From contig NZ_CP126739.1 in assembly GCF_030246885.1 (NCBI RefSeq), positions 1,178,001 through 1,242,000 on the forward strand: a stretch of 64,000 nucleotides of DNA, in the 5' to 3' direction. Every line of letters begins with the position of its first letter. Within the stretch, counting starts at the first letter, position 1. The position numbers were made by a program, and so were the translations under genes. Positions 24,477-33,144 of this stretch are shown piece after piece. A model generated the notes under the pieces. It was given only the letters and a program-made list of their open reading frames with translations, was not told where the DNA came from and made no database searches. Source of the DNA: Microbacterium sp. zg-B185. GTDB lineage: Bacteria > Actinomycetota > Actinomycetes > Actinomycetales > Microbacteriaceae.

Positions 24477-26303
24477 TCAGCTGAGCGAGACGTTCGAGGT
24501 GTTCACCGGCACGACGTACAGCGCGGTGATCTCCTCGGCGAAGTCCTCCATGATGATGTTCCGCTTGATGCTCATCTTCGGGGTCAGGTGACCGCTGGCC
24601 TCGGTCCACTCCTCGGACAGGATCGTGAACTTGCGGATCGATTCGGCGCGCGAGACGTGGGTGTTCGCCCCGTCGATGGCACGCTGGATCTCGGCGCGGA
24701 CAGCGCCGTTGTTCGCGGCATCCGCCAGTGACATGTCAGCCGGCAGGTTGTTGTTGCCCAGCCAGGTCGGCAGCATCTCGCTGTCCAGGGTGACCAGGGC
24801 CGAGATGAACGGCTTCTGGTCGCCGACCACCACGACCTGACCGACGATCGGGTTCGCCCGGATGGGGTCTTCGAGCGTCGCGGGGGCGACGTTCTTGCCC
24901 GCTGCGGTCACGATGATCTCCTTCTTGCGGCCCGTGATGGTCAGGAAGCCCTCAGAGTCGAACGCGCCGATGTCGCCCGTCTTGAACCAGTCCCCGTCGA
25001 ACGATGCGGCGGTCGCCTCGGGATTGCGCCAGTACTCCTTGAACACGTTGATGCCGCGGACCTGGATCTCGCCGTCGTCGTCGAGGCGGACGCCCACGCC
25101 CGGCAATGCCGGACCCACCGTGCCGATCTTGGACTTGGTCGCCAGGTTCACCGTCGCCGGTGCGGTGGTCTCGGTGAGGCCGTAGCCCTCGAGGATGACG
25201 ACGCCGAGGCTGTGGAAGAAGTGCCCCAGGCGCGGGCCGAGCGGCGCGGAGCCGGACACGGCGTAGACCACATTGCCGCCCATCGCCGCGCGCAGCTTGC
25301 TGTAGACGAGCCGGTCGAACAGCGCGAACTTGATCTTCATCCCGAACGGGATCTTCTTGCCCTCCTGCTGCAGCGTGGAGTGCTCCACCGCCGTGTGCGC
25401 CGCGGCGCGGAAGATCTTGCCCTTGCCGCCGGCTTCGGCCTTCTGCTCGGCGGAGTTGTAGACCTTCTCGAAGACACGGGGCACGGCCAGCAGGAACGTC
25501 GGCTTGAACGATCCCAGAGCGGGCAGCAGCTGCTTGGTGTCCGGCTGGTGTCCGGTCTTGACGCCGGCATGGATGTCGAGGATCGAGATGAACCGCGCGA
25601 AGATGTGCGCCGTCGTGATGAACAGCAGCGTCGAGGCGCCGGGGGTCTCCACGACCTCGCTCAGCGCCTTGGACGAGTTGCGGATCAGCTCCACGAAGTT
25701 GCTGTGCGTGAGCACGCATCCCTTGGGCCGGCCGGTGGAGCCGGAGGTGTAGATCAGCGTGGCGATGTCGGCGCCGGTGGCGATGTTCCTGCGGCGCTCG
25801 ATCTCTTCGTCGGGCACCGCCGCGCCCCGCTCGACCAGCTTGTCCAGGTCCCCGCGATGCATCTCCCACACCGAGCGCACCAGCGGTACGTCGGCGCGGA
25901 CCTCATCGAGTCGTGCGGAGTGGTCGGTGGATTCGACGATGCAGGCCACGGCGCCCGAGTCGGTGAGGTTCCATGCGATCTGCGCGGGGGAGCTGGTCTC
26001 GTAGATCGGGACCATCACCGCGCCCGCGAAGAACAGCGCGAAATCGACCAGGGTCCAGTCATATGTCGTTCGGGCGATGAACCCGACCTTGTCGCCGGGC
26101 TCGATGCCCGACGCGGCCAGCCCCTTCGCCAAAGCGATGACCTGGCGGTGGAATTCCGCCGCGGTGATGTCGCGCCAGCCTGCGCCGTCCGGGACGGCGA
26201 ACAGGGCCAGTTGCGGCGTCGCCTTCACTCGGTCGACCAGGAGGTCGGTGATGTTGGCCTGCGGGTCAGCTGGGACGATCGCAGGGACTTCGAATTCAAC
26301 CAC
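24477..26303 (-). CDS. fadD: Long-chain fatty acid--CoA ligase (AMP-forming)
   Basis: The 608-residue adenylate-forming enzyme activates long-chain fatty acids to acyl-CoA. The AMP-binding loop YTSGSTGRPKGCVLTH is near residue 190, followed by GYGLTETTAPA, the motif WFKTGDIGAFDSEGFLTITGRKKEIIVTAAGKNV and the C-terminal lysine region. By synteny it corresponds to mycobacterial FadD15. The frame is open far upstream, but GTG 26303 has AAGGAG 5 bases before it and gives a normal length. It stands alone, converges on def and shares its terminator. It is divergent from the glucokinase gene. Confidence 0.92.
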   Translation of the reverse strand: MVEFEVPAIVPADPQANITDLLVDRVKATPQLALFAVPDGAGWRDITAAEFHRQVIALAKGLAASGIEPGDKVGFIARTTYDWTLVDFALFFAGAVMVPIYETSSPAQIAWNLTDSGAVACIVESTDHSARLDEVRADVPLVRSVWEMHRGDLDKLVERGAAVPDEEIERRRNIATGADIATLIYTSGSTGRPKGCVLTHSNFVELIRNSSKALSEVVETPGASTLLFITTAHIFARFISILDIHAGVKTGHQPDTKQLLPALGSFKPTFLLAVPRVFEKVYNSAEQKAEAGGKGKIFRAAAHTAVEHSTLQQEGKKIPFGMKIKFALFDRLVYSKLRAAMGGNVVYAVSGSAPLGPRLGHFFHSLGVVILEGYGLTETTAPATVNLATKSKIGTVGPALPGVGVRLDDDGEIQVRGINVFKEYWRNPEATAASFDGDWFKTGDIGAFDSEGFLTITGRKKEIIVTAAGKNVAPATLEDPIRANPIVGQVVVVGDQKPFISALVTLDSEMLPTWLGNNNLPADMSLADAANNGAVRAEIQRAIDGANTHVSRAESIRKFTILSEEWTEASGHLTPKMSIKRNIIMEDFAEEITALYVVPVNTSNVSLS

Positions 26304-26445
26304 GGCAACTCCTTCGGTACCGGACACGTGCTCGGGTAGATCGCTCCCCGAGTCTATCGGAGGGGTGCGCCCCACACCCGCGACGTCCAGTGTGGTGCTT
26401 TGCGACGGGGCTCGGCCGAACTCCCGCCTCACGGACGAGCGCCAG

Positions 26446-26451
26446 TAGACT
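26446..26451 (+). promoter_or_regulatory. -10 box of the glucokinase gene
   Basis: TAGACT; a leader of about 35 bases with GAGAGGAA follows before the GTG at 26494. Confidence 0.4.
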
Positions 26452-26493
26452 GCAAGGCGCCGCCGCCGCAGCGCCGGCCGGAGAGGAAGTGCC

Positions 26494-27441
26494 GTGCTCA
26501 AGGTCGGGATCGACATCGGCGGGACGAAGATCGCCGGGGGAGTCGTCGACGCGTCCGGCCGCATCCTCGAGCAGCTCCGTGTCGATACGCCGGTGGACAC
26601 CCGCGCCCTGGCCGATGCCGTGATCGCCATGGTGCGCAGCCTCCGTGAGTCGCACGATGTCGAGGCCGTAGGTGTCGCGGCGGCCGGGTTCGTCGACCGC
26701 GACCGTGCGTCCGTGATCCACGCGCCGAACATCGCCTGGCGCAACGAGCCGCTCAAAGCCGTCCTCGAGGCCCGGATCGATCTTCCCGTCACGATCGAGA
26801 ACGATGCGAACGCGGCAGGCTGGGCGGAGTTCAGGTTCGGCGCCGGCCGGAACGTGGACAACATGGTGATGCTCACCATGGGCACCGGCGTGGGTGGTGC
26901 GGTCGTCCTGGACGGGGCGCTCTTCCGCGGCGGCCACGGCATCGCCGCGGAGCTCGGACACACCCGCTTCAGCCGCGATGGGCTCCTCTGCGGCTGTGGA
27001 CAGCAGGGATGCCTCGAGCAGTATGCGTCCGGCCGGGCACTCCAGCGCGAAGCGAACGCCATAGCGGATGCCGGGGGAATGGGCGCCGGCCTGGCCGCCG
27101 TCCGCGCCGGCCAGGGCACGCTGGAAGGAGCGGCGATCTCCCGACTGGTCATGGCCGGCGATCCCGGTGCCGTGGAGGCGCTGCGGCGGGTCGCGACCGC
27201 GCTGGGCGAGGCGTGCGGCGGCTTTCAGGCCGTGCTCGATCCCGAGCTGTTCGTCATCGGCGGTGGTGTCGCGCAGCTGGGGGATCAGCTGCTGACCCCG
27301 GTGCGGATCGCGTACGAGACATCGCTCCCGGGCTACGGCGACCGCCCGGTGGCTGCGTTCGCGATCGCCCAGCTCGGCAACGATGCCGGACTGATCGGTG
27401 CGGCCGACCTGGCGATCGCCGATCCGATCGCGAGCGTGTAG
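26494..27441 (+). CDS. glk: ROK family glucokinase
   Basis: The 315-residue sugar kinase phosphorylates glucose with ATP (or polyphosphate in some actinobacteria). The phosphate-binding loop is GIDIGGTKIAGGVVD at residues 4-18, the substrate region IENDANAAGWAEF, and the ROK zinc signature CGCGQQGCLEQYASG is complete. No helix-turn-helix precedes it, so it is a kinase and not a ROK repressor. GTG start with GAGAGGAA upstream. The plsC gene follows after 3 bases, an unusual pairing that suggests cotranscription rather than shared function. Confidence 0.92.
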   Translation: MLKVGIDIGGTKIAGGVVDASGRILEQLRVDTPVDTRALADAVIAMVRSLRESHDVEAVGVAAAGFVDRDRASVIHAPNIAWRNEPLKAVLEARIDLPVTIENDANAAGWAEFRFGAGRNVDNMVMLTMGTGVGGAVVLDGALFRGGHGIAAELGHTRFSRDGLLCGCGQQGCLEQYASGRALQREANAIADAGGMGAGLAAVRAGQGTLEGAAISRLVMAGDPGAVEALRRVATALGEACGGFQAVLDPELFVIGGGVAQLGDQLLTPVRIAYETSLPGYGDRPVAAFAIAQLGNDAGLIGAADLAIADPIASV

Positions 27442-27444
27442 GCG

Positions 27445-28137
27445 ATGTTCTACTGGCTGATGAAGTACATCGTGATCGGGCCGCTGGTCAAGGCGATCTT
27501 CCGGCCCTGGATCGTCGGGCGCCGCAACGTGCCCGTCGAGGGCGCCGCGATCCTGGCGAGCAACCACCTGTCCGTGTCGGATTCGGTGTTCCTGCCGCTG
27601 ATGATCGATCGCCCGATGTCCTTCCTCGCCAAGAGCGACTACTTCACCGGGAAAGGCCTCCGCGGCTGGGCGACCAGGATGTTCATGAAGGCCACCGGTC
27701 AGATTCCGATCGACCGCTCCGGCGGGAAGGCGTCCGAAGCATCCCTGAACACCGGGCTGGCCGTGCTGGGTCGCGGTGATCTGCTGGGGATCTATCCGGA
27801 GGGAACGCGCAGCCCGGACGGCCGTCTGTACCGCGGGCGCACCGGCATCGCGCGGATGGCGCTGGAGGCGCGCGTCCCCGTCATCCCCGTGGTCATGGTC
27901 GACACCGACGCGATCATGCCCATCGGCCGCAGCATCCCCCGAGTGGGCCGGGTGGGGGTGGTGATCGGCGAGCCGCTGGATTTCTCGCGCTTCATCGGCA
28001 TGGAGGGTGACCGGTACATCCTCCGGTCGGTGACCGACGAGATCATGGTGGCGCTGCAGCGCCTCGGCGAGCAGGCCTACGACGACGTCTACGCCTCGAC
28101 GGTGAAGGACCGCGCGCCGGCGTTGAGCGGCCGCTGA
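27445..28137 (+). CDS. plsC: 1-acyl-sn-glycerol-3-phosphate acyltransferase
   Basis: The 230-residue membrane-associated enzyme adds the second acyl chain to lysophosphatidate in phospholipid synthesis. The catalytic NHxxxxD box is NHLSVSD (about residues 36-42), and the phosphate-binding motif is YPEGTRSPDG. A hydrophobic N-terminal helix precedes the first box. Only 3 bases separate it from glk and no ribosome site of its own is clear, pointing to coupling. Orthologues sit in the same neighbourhood in mycobacteria (Rv2182c), along with the fadD and aroG genes found here. Confidence 0.9.
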   Translation: MFYWLMKYIVIGPLVKAIFRPWIVGRRNVPVEGAAILASNHLSVSDSVFLPLMIDRPMSFLAKSDYFTGKGLRGWATRMFMKATGQIPIDRSGGKASEASLNTGLAVLGRGDLLGIYPEGTRSPDGRLYRGRTGIARMALEARVPVIPVVMVDTDAIMPIGRSIPRVGRVGVVIGEPLDFSRFIGMEGDRYILRSVTDEIMVALQRLGEQAYDDVYASTVKDRAPALSGR

Positions 28138-28178
28138 CGGCGGGCGCGGGGCGGCGTCGGGCGGCACGCGCGCGCGGA

Positions 28179-28184
28179 TAGACT
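28179..28184 (+). promoter_or_regulatory. -10 box of aroG, leaderless
   Basis: TAGACT, 6 bases before the ATG at 28191. Confidence 0.55.
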
Positions 28185-28190
28185 GGCCCG

Positions 28191-29528
28191 ATGCTTCAAC
28201 AGCTCGATGCACTCGATCACTGGCGGACTCTGCCGATCAAACAGCAACCTACGTGGTATGACGCGGATGCGGTCGCAGCGGTCTCCGCGGAGATCGCGAC
28301 GCTGCCGCCGCTGGTCTTCGCGGGCGAGGTGGACAACCTCCGGGACCAGTTGGCGCGTGCGGCATCCGGTCGGGCATTCCTGCTGCAGGGCGGCGACTGC
28401 GCCGAGACGTTCGCCGGTGCCACGGCGGAGCAGATCCGCAACCGCATCAAGACGGTGCTGCAGATGGCGGTCGTCCTCACGTACGGCGCATCGATGCCGA
28501 TCGTGAAGATGGGGCGCATGGCAGGGCAGTTCGCCAAGCCGCGCTCCAGCGACACCGAGACGCGCGGGGACGTCACGCTTCCGGCGTACCGCGGCGACAT
28601 CGTCAACGGGTTCGACTTCACCGAAGGCTCCCGCCGCGCCGACCCCGCCCGGCTGCTGAAGGGGTACCACACGGCCGCGTCGACGCTGAACCTCATCCGG
28701 GCCTTCACCCAGGGGGGATTCGCGGACCTGCGCGAGGTGCACAGCTGGAACAAGGGGTTCGCCGAGAACCCCGCCAACCAGCGCTACGAGGGCCTCGCGC
28801 ACGAGATCGATCGGGCCATCAAGTTCATGGAGGCCGCCGGCGCGAACTTCGACGAGCTGCGCCGTGTCGAGTTCTACACCGGGCATGAGGGCCTGCTGAT
28901 GGACTACGAGCGCCCCATGACGCGGATCGACTCGCGCACCGGAACGCCCTACAACACGTCCGCGCACTTCCTGTGGATCGGCGAGCGCACGCGCGACCTC
29001 GACGGTGCGCACGTGGACTACTTCTCCAAGATCCGCAACCCGATCGGCGTGAAGCTCGGGCCGTCCACGACGCCGTCGACGGTGCTGGACCTCATCGACA
29101 AGCTCGACCCCGAGCGGGAGCCGGGTCGGCTCACGTTCATCACGCGCATGGGCTCGGGGAAGATCCGCGACGCGCTGCCGCCGCTGCTGGAGGCCGTCCG
29201 GGACTCGGGCGCGACTCCGCTGTGGGTCACCGACCCGATGCACGGCAACGGCATCACGACGCCGACCGGCTACAAGACCCGCCGGTTCGACGACGTCGTG
29301 GACGAGGTGCGCGGGTTCTTCGACGCGCATCGCGCGGTCGGCACGCATCCCGGCGGCATCCACGTCGAACTGACCGGCGACGATGTCACCGAGTGCCTCG
29401 GCGGATCCGAGATGATCGACGAGGCGACGCTGGCCACGCGGTACGAGAGCCTGTGCGATCCGCGCCTGAACCACATGCAGAGCCTGGAGCTCGCCTTCCT
29501 GGTGGCCGAGGAGCTCGACAAGCGTTGA
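28191..29528 (+). CDS. aroG: 3-deoxy-7-phosphoheptulonate synthase, class II
   Basis: The 445-residue enzyme condenses phosphoenolpyruvate and erythrose 4-phosphate, the first step of the shikimate pathway. It is the plant-like class II (AroA-II) type: LLQGGDCAETF with the metal Cys, KMGRMAGQFAKPRSS, the VTDPMHGN metal-His region and THPGGIHVELTGDDVTECLGG near the end are all present. Length and sequence are normal. It is probably read from a leaderless mRNA. The stop TGA (29526-29528) lies in the first arm of hairpin element copy C. Confidence 0.96.
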   Translation: MLQQLDALDHWRTLPIKQQPTWYDADAVAAVSAEIATLPPLVFAGEVDNLRDQLARAASGRAFLLQGGDCAETFAGATAEQIRNRIKTVLQMAVVLTYGASMPIVKMGRMAGQFAKPRSSDTETRGDVTLPAYRGDIVNGFDFTEGSRRADPARLLKGYHTAASTLNLIRAFTQGGFADLREVHSWNKGFAENPANQRYEGLAHEIDRAIKFMEAAGANFDELRRVEFYTGHEGLLMDYERPMTRIDSRTGTPYNTSAHFLWIGERTRDLDGAHVDYFSKIRNPIGVKLGPSTTPSTVLDLIDKLDPEREPGRLTFITRMGSGKIRDALPPLLEAVRDSGATPLWVTDPMHGNGITTPTGYKTRRFDDVVDEVRGFFDAHRAVGTHPGGIHVELTGDDVTECLGGSEMIDEATLATRYESLCDPRLNHMQSLELAFLVAEELDKR

Positions 29529-29614
29529 CACGGATCGCATCAATACGTGCGCAGCACGCGTTGATGCGATCCGCGTCAAGGTCGAGTTGCCGCCGCAGGC
29601 GGCGTATCGAGACC
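29525..29614 (+). repeat. Composite hairpin element, copy C (most complete)
   Basis: Hairpin 1 arms are TTGACACGGATCGCATCAA (29525-29543) and 29561-29579, with one mismatch and an inner CGTGCGCAGCACG palindrome. Hairpin 2 (29580-29614) runs from GGTCGAGTTGCCGCC to GGCGGCGTATCGAGACC. The aroG stop is bases 2-4 of the first arm, as with def in copy B. Confidence 0.8.
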
Positions 29615-29620
29615 TTTCCC

Positions 29621-29708
29621 CGAGCCCCGAGCCCTCAAGCCCCGAGCCCTCGAGCCCCGAGCCCTCGAGCCCCGAGCCCTCGAGCCCCGAGCCCCGAGCC
29701 CTCGGGGC
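29621..29708. repeat. 15-bp tandem repeat, five copies
   Basis: The unit CGAGCCCCGAGCCCT is repeated at 29621, 29636 (CA for CG), 29651, 29666 and 29681 (last base changed), followed by a partial copy. It fills the space between hairpin element C and the end of the kinase gene. It reads SPEPS in one frame, but there is no sign that it is translated. Confidence 0.9.
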
Positions 29709-29709
29709 G

Positions 29710-31650
29710 TTAGAACGCGCCCTGGATCCGGAACGAGACCACGGTCCCCTTGGGGTGCTGCGTTCCGGCGCCGGGCAGTTGCGACTCGACCTTGGTGATC
29801 TCGTCGAGGACGGCATTCCACAGCGTCGCGTACTCGTAGTCGAAGCCGGCGCCGGTGAGCGCGGCCTTGGCCTGGTCGCGGGTCATGCCGACGATGTTCG
29901 GCACCGGGAACAGCGGGGGACCGGCCGAGACCACGAGTGTGACGGACTCGCCGGGACGCCAGCTGCCGCCACCGTCGCGGTCGGCGATGTACATCACCTG
30001 ACCGCGGTCGAACTCGTCGCTGGTCTCCTCGACCGTGCCTCCCACAGACAGGCCCCGCTCGCTGAGGGCGGCCGAGGCGGACTCCACGCTCTGGCCGGTG
30101 ACGTCCGGTACCGGGCCGACCGACACCGAGAGGGTGACGGTGTCGCCCTCCAGCGCGGTGCAGCCCTGGGAGCAGTCCACGGCATCGCCGCCGGCGCGCG
30201 GCGTGACCGACACCCCGATGACCGTCCCCTCTGCCGCGTCGGTGAAGAACTCCTCGTCCGGCTCCGCAACCTGCAGATTCAGCCCGACCAGGATGCCGCG
30301 GGCATCGTTCGCGCTTGATCCGGCGAGCGACTGGATCTCACGAGGCTGTGGACCCTGCGAGACCAGCACCTCGACGGTCGAGTCCTTGTCCAGGCGGGAG
30401 CCGGCGGGCGGATCCGTGGCGACCACGATGCCGGGGGCGATCTCGAGGTCGAAGACGTCCTTCTGCACGGCCTGGAACGATTGTTCCGCCAAGATCTGCT
30501 GAGCCTCCGCGAAGGTGCGATCGGTCACATCGGGAACGGCGATCTGCGAGCCGGGACCGGACCCGAACCACCAGCCCACACCCCCCGCGAGCGCGGCGAG
30601 GAGGATGACGAGGGCGAAGAGCCACCCGCCCCTGACCGCGCGCCGCTTCGTCGCGGCGCGCAGGCGCGTGGAGTTGTCGACATCCTCCACTGCGGTGGTC
30701 GGTCCGGTCAGCGCGGCCGGCAGCACCTGGGTCAGTTCGCCGGTGCCGCTGCTCTCGTCGCGGATGATGCCCGCCGAGATCGTGCGGGCGACCTGCGGCG
30801 CGATGCCCAGCTCGTGCTCGATCGCACGCAGTCGGTCCAGCATCTCTTTCGCGTCGTTGGGCCGGTCATCCGGCGACTTCTCGGTCGCCCACAGGACGAG
30901 CTCATCGAGCTGCTCCGGAACGCCGGGGTTCTTCACGCTGGGACGGGGCACCGAGTCGGTCGCGTGCTGGAAGGCGATCTGCATCGGCTGCTCGCCCTTG
31001 TAGGGCTGCTCGCCGACGAGCATCTCGTAGAGCATGATGCCGAGGGAGTAGATGTCGCTGCGCGCGTCCGCCATTCCGCGCGTGACCAGCTCGGGCGCGA
31101 GGTAGGCGATCGTGCCGAGCAGCTGAGCGCCGGTGGCGGTGTTCGCGGTGGTGGCGCGCGCGAGTCCGAAGTCGCCGATCTTGATGCGCCCGTCCTCGGC
31201 CAGCAGCACGTTCTCCGGCTTGACGTCCCGATGCACGATGCCGGCTCGGTGTGCCGCCGCGAGGCCGGACAGGATGGCATCCATGATGGTGACGGTCTGC
31301 GGCACGGTCAGCCGACGCTGCTCGCGCATCAGCTCGCGCAGCGTGATGCCCGGCAGATACTCCATGACCAGATACGCCATGTCGCCGTCCTGGCCCTGAT
31401 CGAACACGTTGACCACGTGCGGGTCGGCAAGCCGTGCGGCCGCGCGGGCCTCCTGGATGAACCGGCTCTGGAACACCGTGTCATCGCTGAGGTGCCCGTG
31501 CATGACCTTGAGCGCTATGCGCCGCTCCAGGCGCAGGTCGGTCGCCACGTACACGGTCGCCATGCCGCCGCGCGCGATGCGCGCGCGCACCCGGTATCGG
31601 CCGTCGACCAGACGTCCGATCAGCGGGTCTGCCTGCTGACTCGTGCTCAC
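29710..31650 (-). CDS. pknL: Serine/threonine protein kinase with four PASTA repeats, PknL position
   Basis: The 646-residue membrane kinase has a cytoplasmic Hanks-type domain (residues about 20-275: catalytic Lys48, HRDVKPEN at 140-147, DFG 160-162, activation loop with TANTATGAQ, APE), a juxtamembrane linker, one membrane helix (GWLFALVILLAALAGGVGWWF, about 344-364) and four extracellular PASTA repeats that usually sense peptidoglycan fragments. The second repeat contains a Cys pair (DCSQGC). Neighbours (aroG, an Rv2175c-like gene, a polyprenyl synthase) match the pknL locus; mycobacterial PknL lacks PASTA domains whereas the corynebacterial protein has them. GTG start with TAGACT 6 bases before it. 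Confidence 0.92.
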   Translation of the reverse strand: MSTSQQADPLIGRLVDGRYRVRARIARGGMATVYVATDLRLERRIALKVMHGHLSDDTVFQSRFIQEARAAARLADPHVVNVFDQGQDGDMAYLVMEYLPGITLRELMREQRRLTVPQTVTIMDAILSGLAAAHRAGIVHRDVKPENVLLAEDGRIKIGDFGLARATTANTATGAQLLGTIAYLAPELVTRGMADARSDIYSLGIMLYEMLVGEQPYKGEQPMQIAFQHATDSVPRPSVKNPGVPEQLDELVLWATEKSPDDRPNDAKEMLDRLRAIEHELGIAPQVARTISAGIIRDESSGTGELTQVLPAALTGPTTAVEDVDNSTRLRAATKRRAVRGGWLFALVILLAALAGGVGWWFGSGPGSQIAVPDVTDRTFAEAQQILAEQSFQAVQKDVFDLEIAPGIVVATDPPAGSRLDKDSTVEVLVSQGPQPREIQSLAGSSANDARGILVGLNLQVAEPDEEFFTDAAEGTVIGVSVTPRAGGDAVDCSQGCTALEGDTVTLSVSVGPVPDVTGQSVESASAALSERGLSVGGTVEETSDEFDRGQVMYIADRDGGGSWRPGESVTLVVSAGPPLFPVPNIVGMTRDQAKAALTGAGFDYEYATLWNAVLDEITKVESQLPGAGTQHPKGTVVSFRIQGAF

Positions 31651-31656
31651 GATCTG

Positions 31657-31662
31657 AGTCTA
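31657..31662 (-). promoter_or_regulatory. -10 box of the kinase gene, leaderless
   Basis: TAGACT on the minus strand, 6 bases before the GTG at 31650. Confidence 0.5.
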
Positions 31663-31743
31663 CGGACGCGTGCCTGCCAGGCCGCGGAGCGCCTCACCCC
31701 GGGCTGCCGGCGCGAAGGCGCGCCGAGGCGCATGCGCGGAGCA

Positions 31744-32982
31744 TCAGCCGTGGACGGCGAGCCACACCGACGCGGGCTGCTCCCACTGTGCGTAACGATC
31801 CGGGTACGCCGAGATCTGCACCGCCTGCGCGGCGTCCGCGAACGACAGGCTCTGCCAGCCGTCGATGTCCAGCAGGCCGCGGGTGACGAATCCGTTCGGG
31901 TCCGAAGGGCCGCCGTAGAACGCTCGCGCGGCACGGACCGGGTCGCGCACCTCGTCGGGCGTGCCCCATCCCGTGCTCGGACGCTGCTGGAACAGGCCGA
32001 GCGAGTCGCGGTCGCCCCAGTCCAGGTTGCGCAGCCACGACTCCTGCATCGCGGTGCCGAGGGCGATGGCGATGCCGCGGTCGGGAACACCCAGCTCCCG
32101 TCCGACGCTGATGATGATCTGCGCGTTGGCAGCCTGCTCGGCATCCAGTCCGCTCGCCGGGGATGCGATCGGCGTGACGTCCGCAACCAGCTCCGGGGAG
32201 ATCGCGACCGGGATCGCGATCGTCTGACCCGGGTAGATGATCGATGCCGGAGTGAGGCCGTTGGCCGCCAGCACCGACGCAACGCTCACGCCGTGACGCG
32301 CCGCGATCGCACTGACGGTGTCGCCGGCGACGACGACATGGGAAGCCGCGGAGGGTGCGACCGGTGTCGGTGCGGGCGCGACCGGTACGGCGACCTCGAC
32401 CGGAGCGGCCGGCGCGGCGCCGGGGATGGCAAGCGTCTGGCCGGGGTAGATGATCGACGCCCAGCCGAGGCCGTTGGCGGCGAACACGTCCTGGACCGAG
32501 ACGCCATGCCGGTCTGCGATGGAGCTGATCGTGTCGCCGCCGGCCACCACGTACGACCCCGAAGACGGCGCAGGCCCGCCGGGGTCGGCCGGGTTCGGCG
32601 CCGCCGCGACCGGAGCCGCCCCCAGTGCGAGCTCCTGTCCCGGGTGGATCACCGAGGACCAGTCCAAGCCGTTCAGAGCCAGGACGTCGACGGTGCGGAG
32701 TCCGTGACGGGTGGCGATCGCCGTCACGGTGTCGCCGGGCTGCACGATGCACGTCGCCGGCACGGGCGCGGCTTGCACCCGCGCCGAGGCGGGCGCGACC
32801 GCCGCCGAGCGGTCGAGTGCGCCGAGCATGCGATGTGACGGCGCCTCGCCGCGGACCGGCTCACCGGCGTGCGCCGGCGTCGCTCCGAGAAGAAGCGCGA
32901 GGGAGCCCGCGACAGCGGCCGGCACGCCGGTTGACGCCGTGCGTAGGGCATGGGCTCGGGCTGAGCGGTGGTCGGGTCGCAA
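31744..32982 (-). CDS. Secreted triple-LysM protein with muramidase-like C-terminal domain
   Basis: The 412-residue exported protein has a signal peptide ending in THAHA-like ATPAHA (about residue 38), three LysM peptidoglycan-binding modules (each with GDTxxxIAxRHGxxxxxVxxxNGL...IxPGQxLxIP, at about 80-125, 143-190 and 215-258) joined by Ala/Pro linkers, and a C-terminal domain (IALGTAMQESWLRNLDWGDRDSLGLFQQRPSTGWG) seen in many actinobacterial cell-wall lytic proteins, where the Glu of MQES is the probable catalytic acid. It likely cuts or remodels peptidoglycan. A TTG start at 32982 is inferred from GAGGGGGG upstream. It sits between the PASTA kinase and an Rv2175c-like gene. Confidence 0.85.
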   Translation of the reverse strand: MRPDHRSARAHALRTASTGVPAAVAGSLALLLGATPAHAGEPVRGEAPSHRMLGALDRSAAVAPASARVQAAPVPATCIVQPGDTVTAIATRHGLRTVDVLALNGLDWSSVIHPGQELALGAAPVAAAPNPADPGGPAPSSGSYVVAGGDTISSIADRHGVSVQDVFAANGLGWASIIYPGQTLAIPGAAPAAPVEVAVPVAPAPTPVAPSAASHVVVAGDTVSAIAARHGVSVASVLAANGLTPASIIYPGQTIAIPVAISPELVADVTPIASPASGLDAEQAANAQIIISVGRELGVPDRGIAIALGTAMQESWLRNLDWGDRDSLGLFQQRPSTGWGTPDEVRDPVRAARAFYGGPSDPNGFVTRGLLDIDGWQSLSFADAAQAVQISAYPDRYAQWEQPASVWLAVHG

Positions 32983-33144
32983 GCGAACCCCCCTCTGTGG
33001 ATTCCAAAAACCGTGTCACGGAAGTGAATTGGTGTCAACCGGAGTTATAGAAGATGCACGCGTGACTGACGTGACTGAAGTGATTCGGACCCCGACTCGG
33101 GCAGGGCTTGCCGAGGACCGCGGGCGGGATGAGATAGTTGCTGA
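32983..33144. promoter_or_regulatory. Divergent regulatory region between LysM and Rv2175c-like genes
   Basis: This AT-richer stretch contains TCAC-N4-GTGA at 33015-33026 and a tandem CGTGACTGA CGTGACTGA followed by AGTGATTCG (33061-33087). On the minus strand a TTGACA (33031-33036 region) could be a -35 element for the LysM gene. On the plus strand GATAGT (33133-33138) lies 6 bases before the GTG at 33145. The repeats are candidate operator sites. Confidence 0.35.

Noticed and set aside
26304..27152. N-terminal extension of the acyl-CoA ligase
   Set aside because: It runs antisense to glucokinase; the GTG at 26303 has a good ribosome site and gives the normal length.
29621..29708. Tandem repeat as a coding SPEPS-repeat surface protein
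   Set aside because: The frame has no start with ribosome site, and continues as shadow of the kinase gene.
29525..29708. CRISPR array
   Set aside because: Direct repeats are contiguous 15-mers without spacers and there are no cas genes.
32983..33144. Riboswitch upstream of the LysM gene, as known for some cell-wall hydrolase genes
   Set aside because: The region is too short and lacks a multi-helix aptamer pattern such as the ydaO type.
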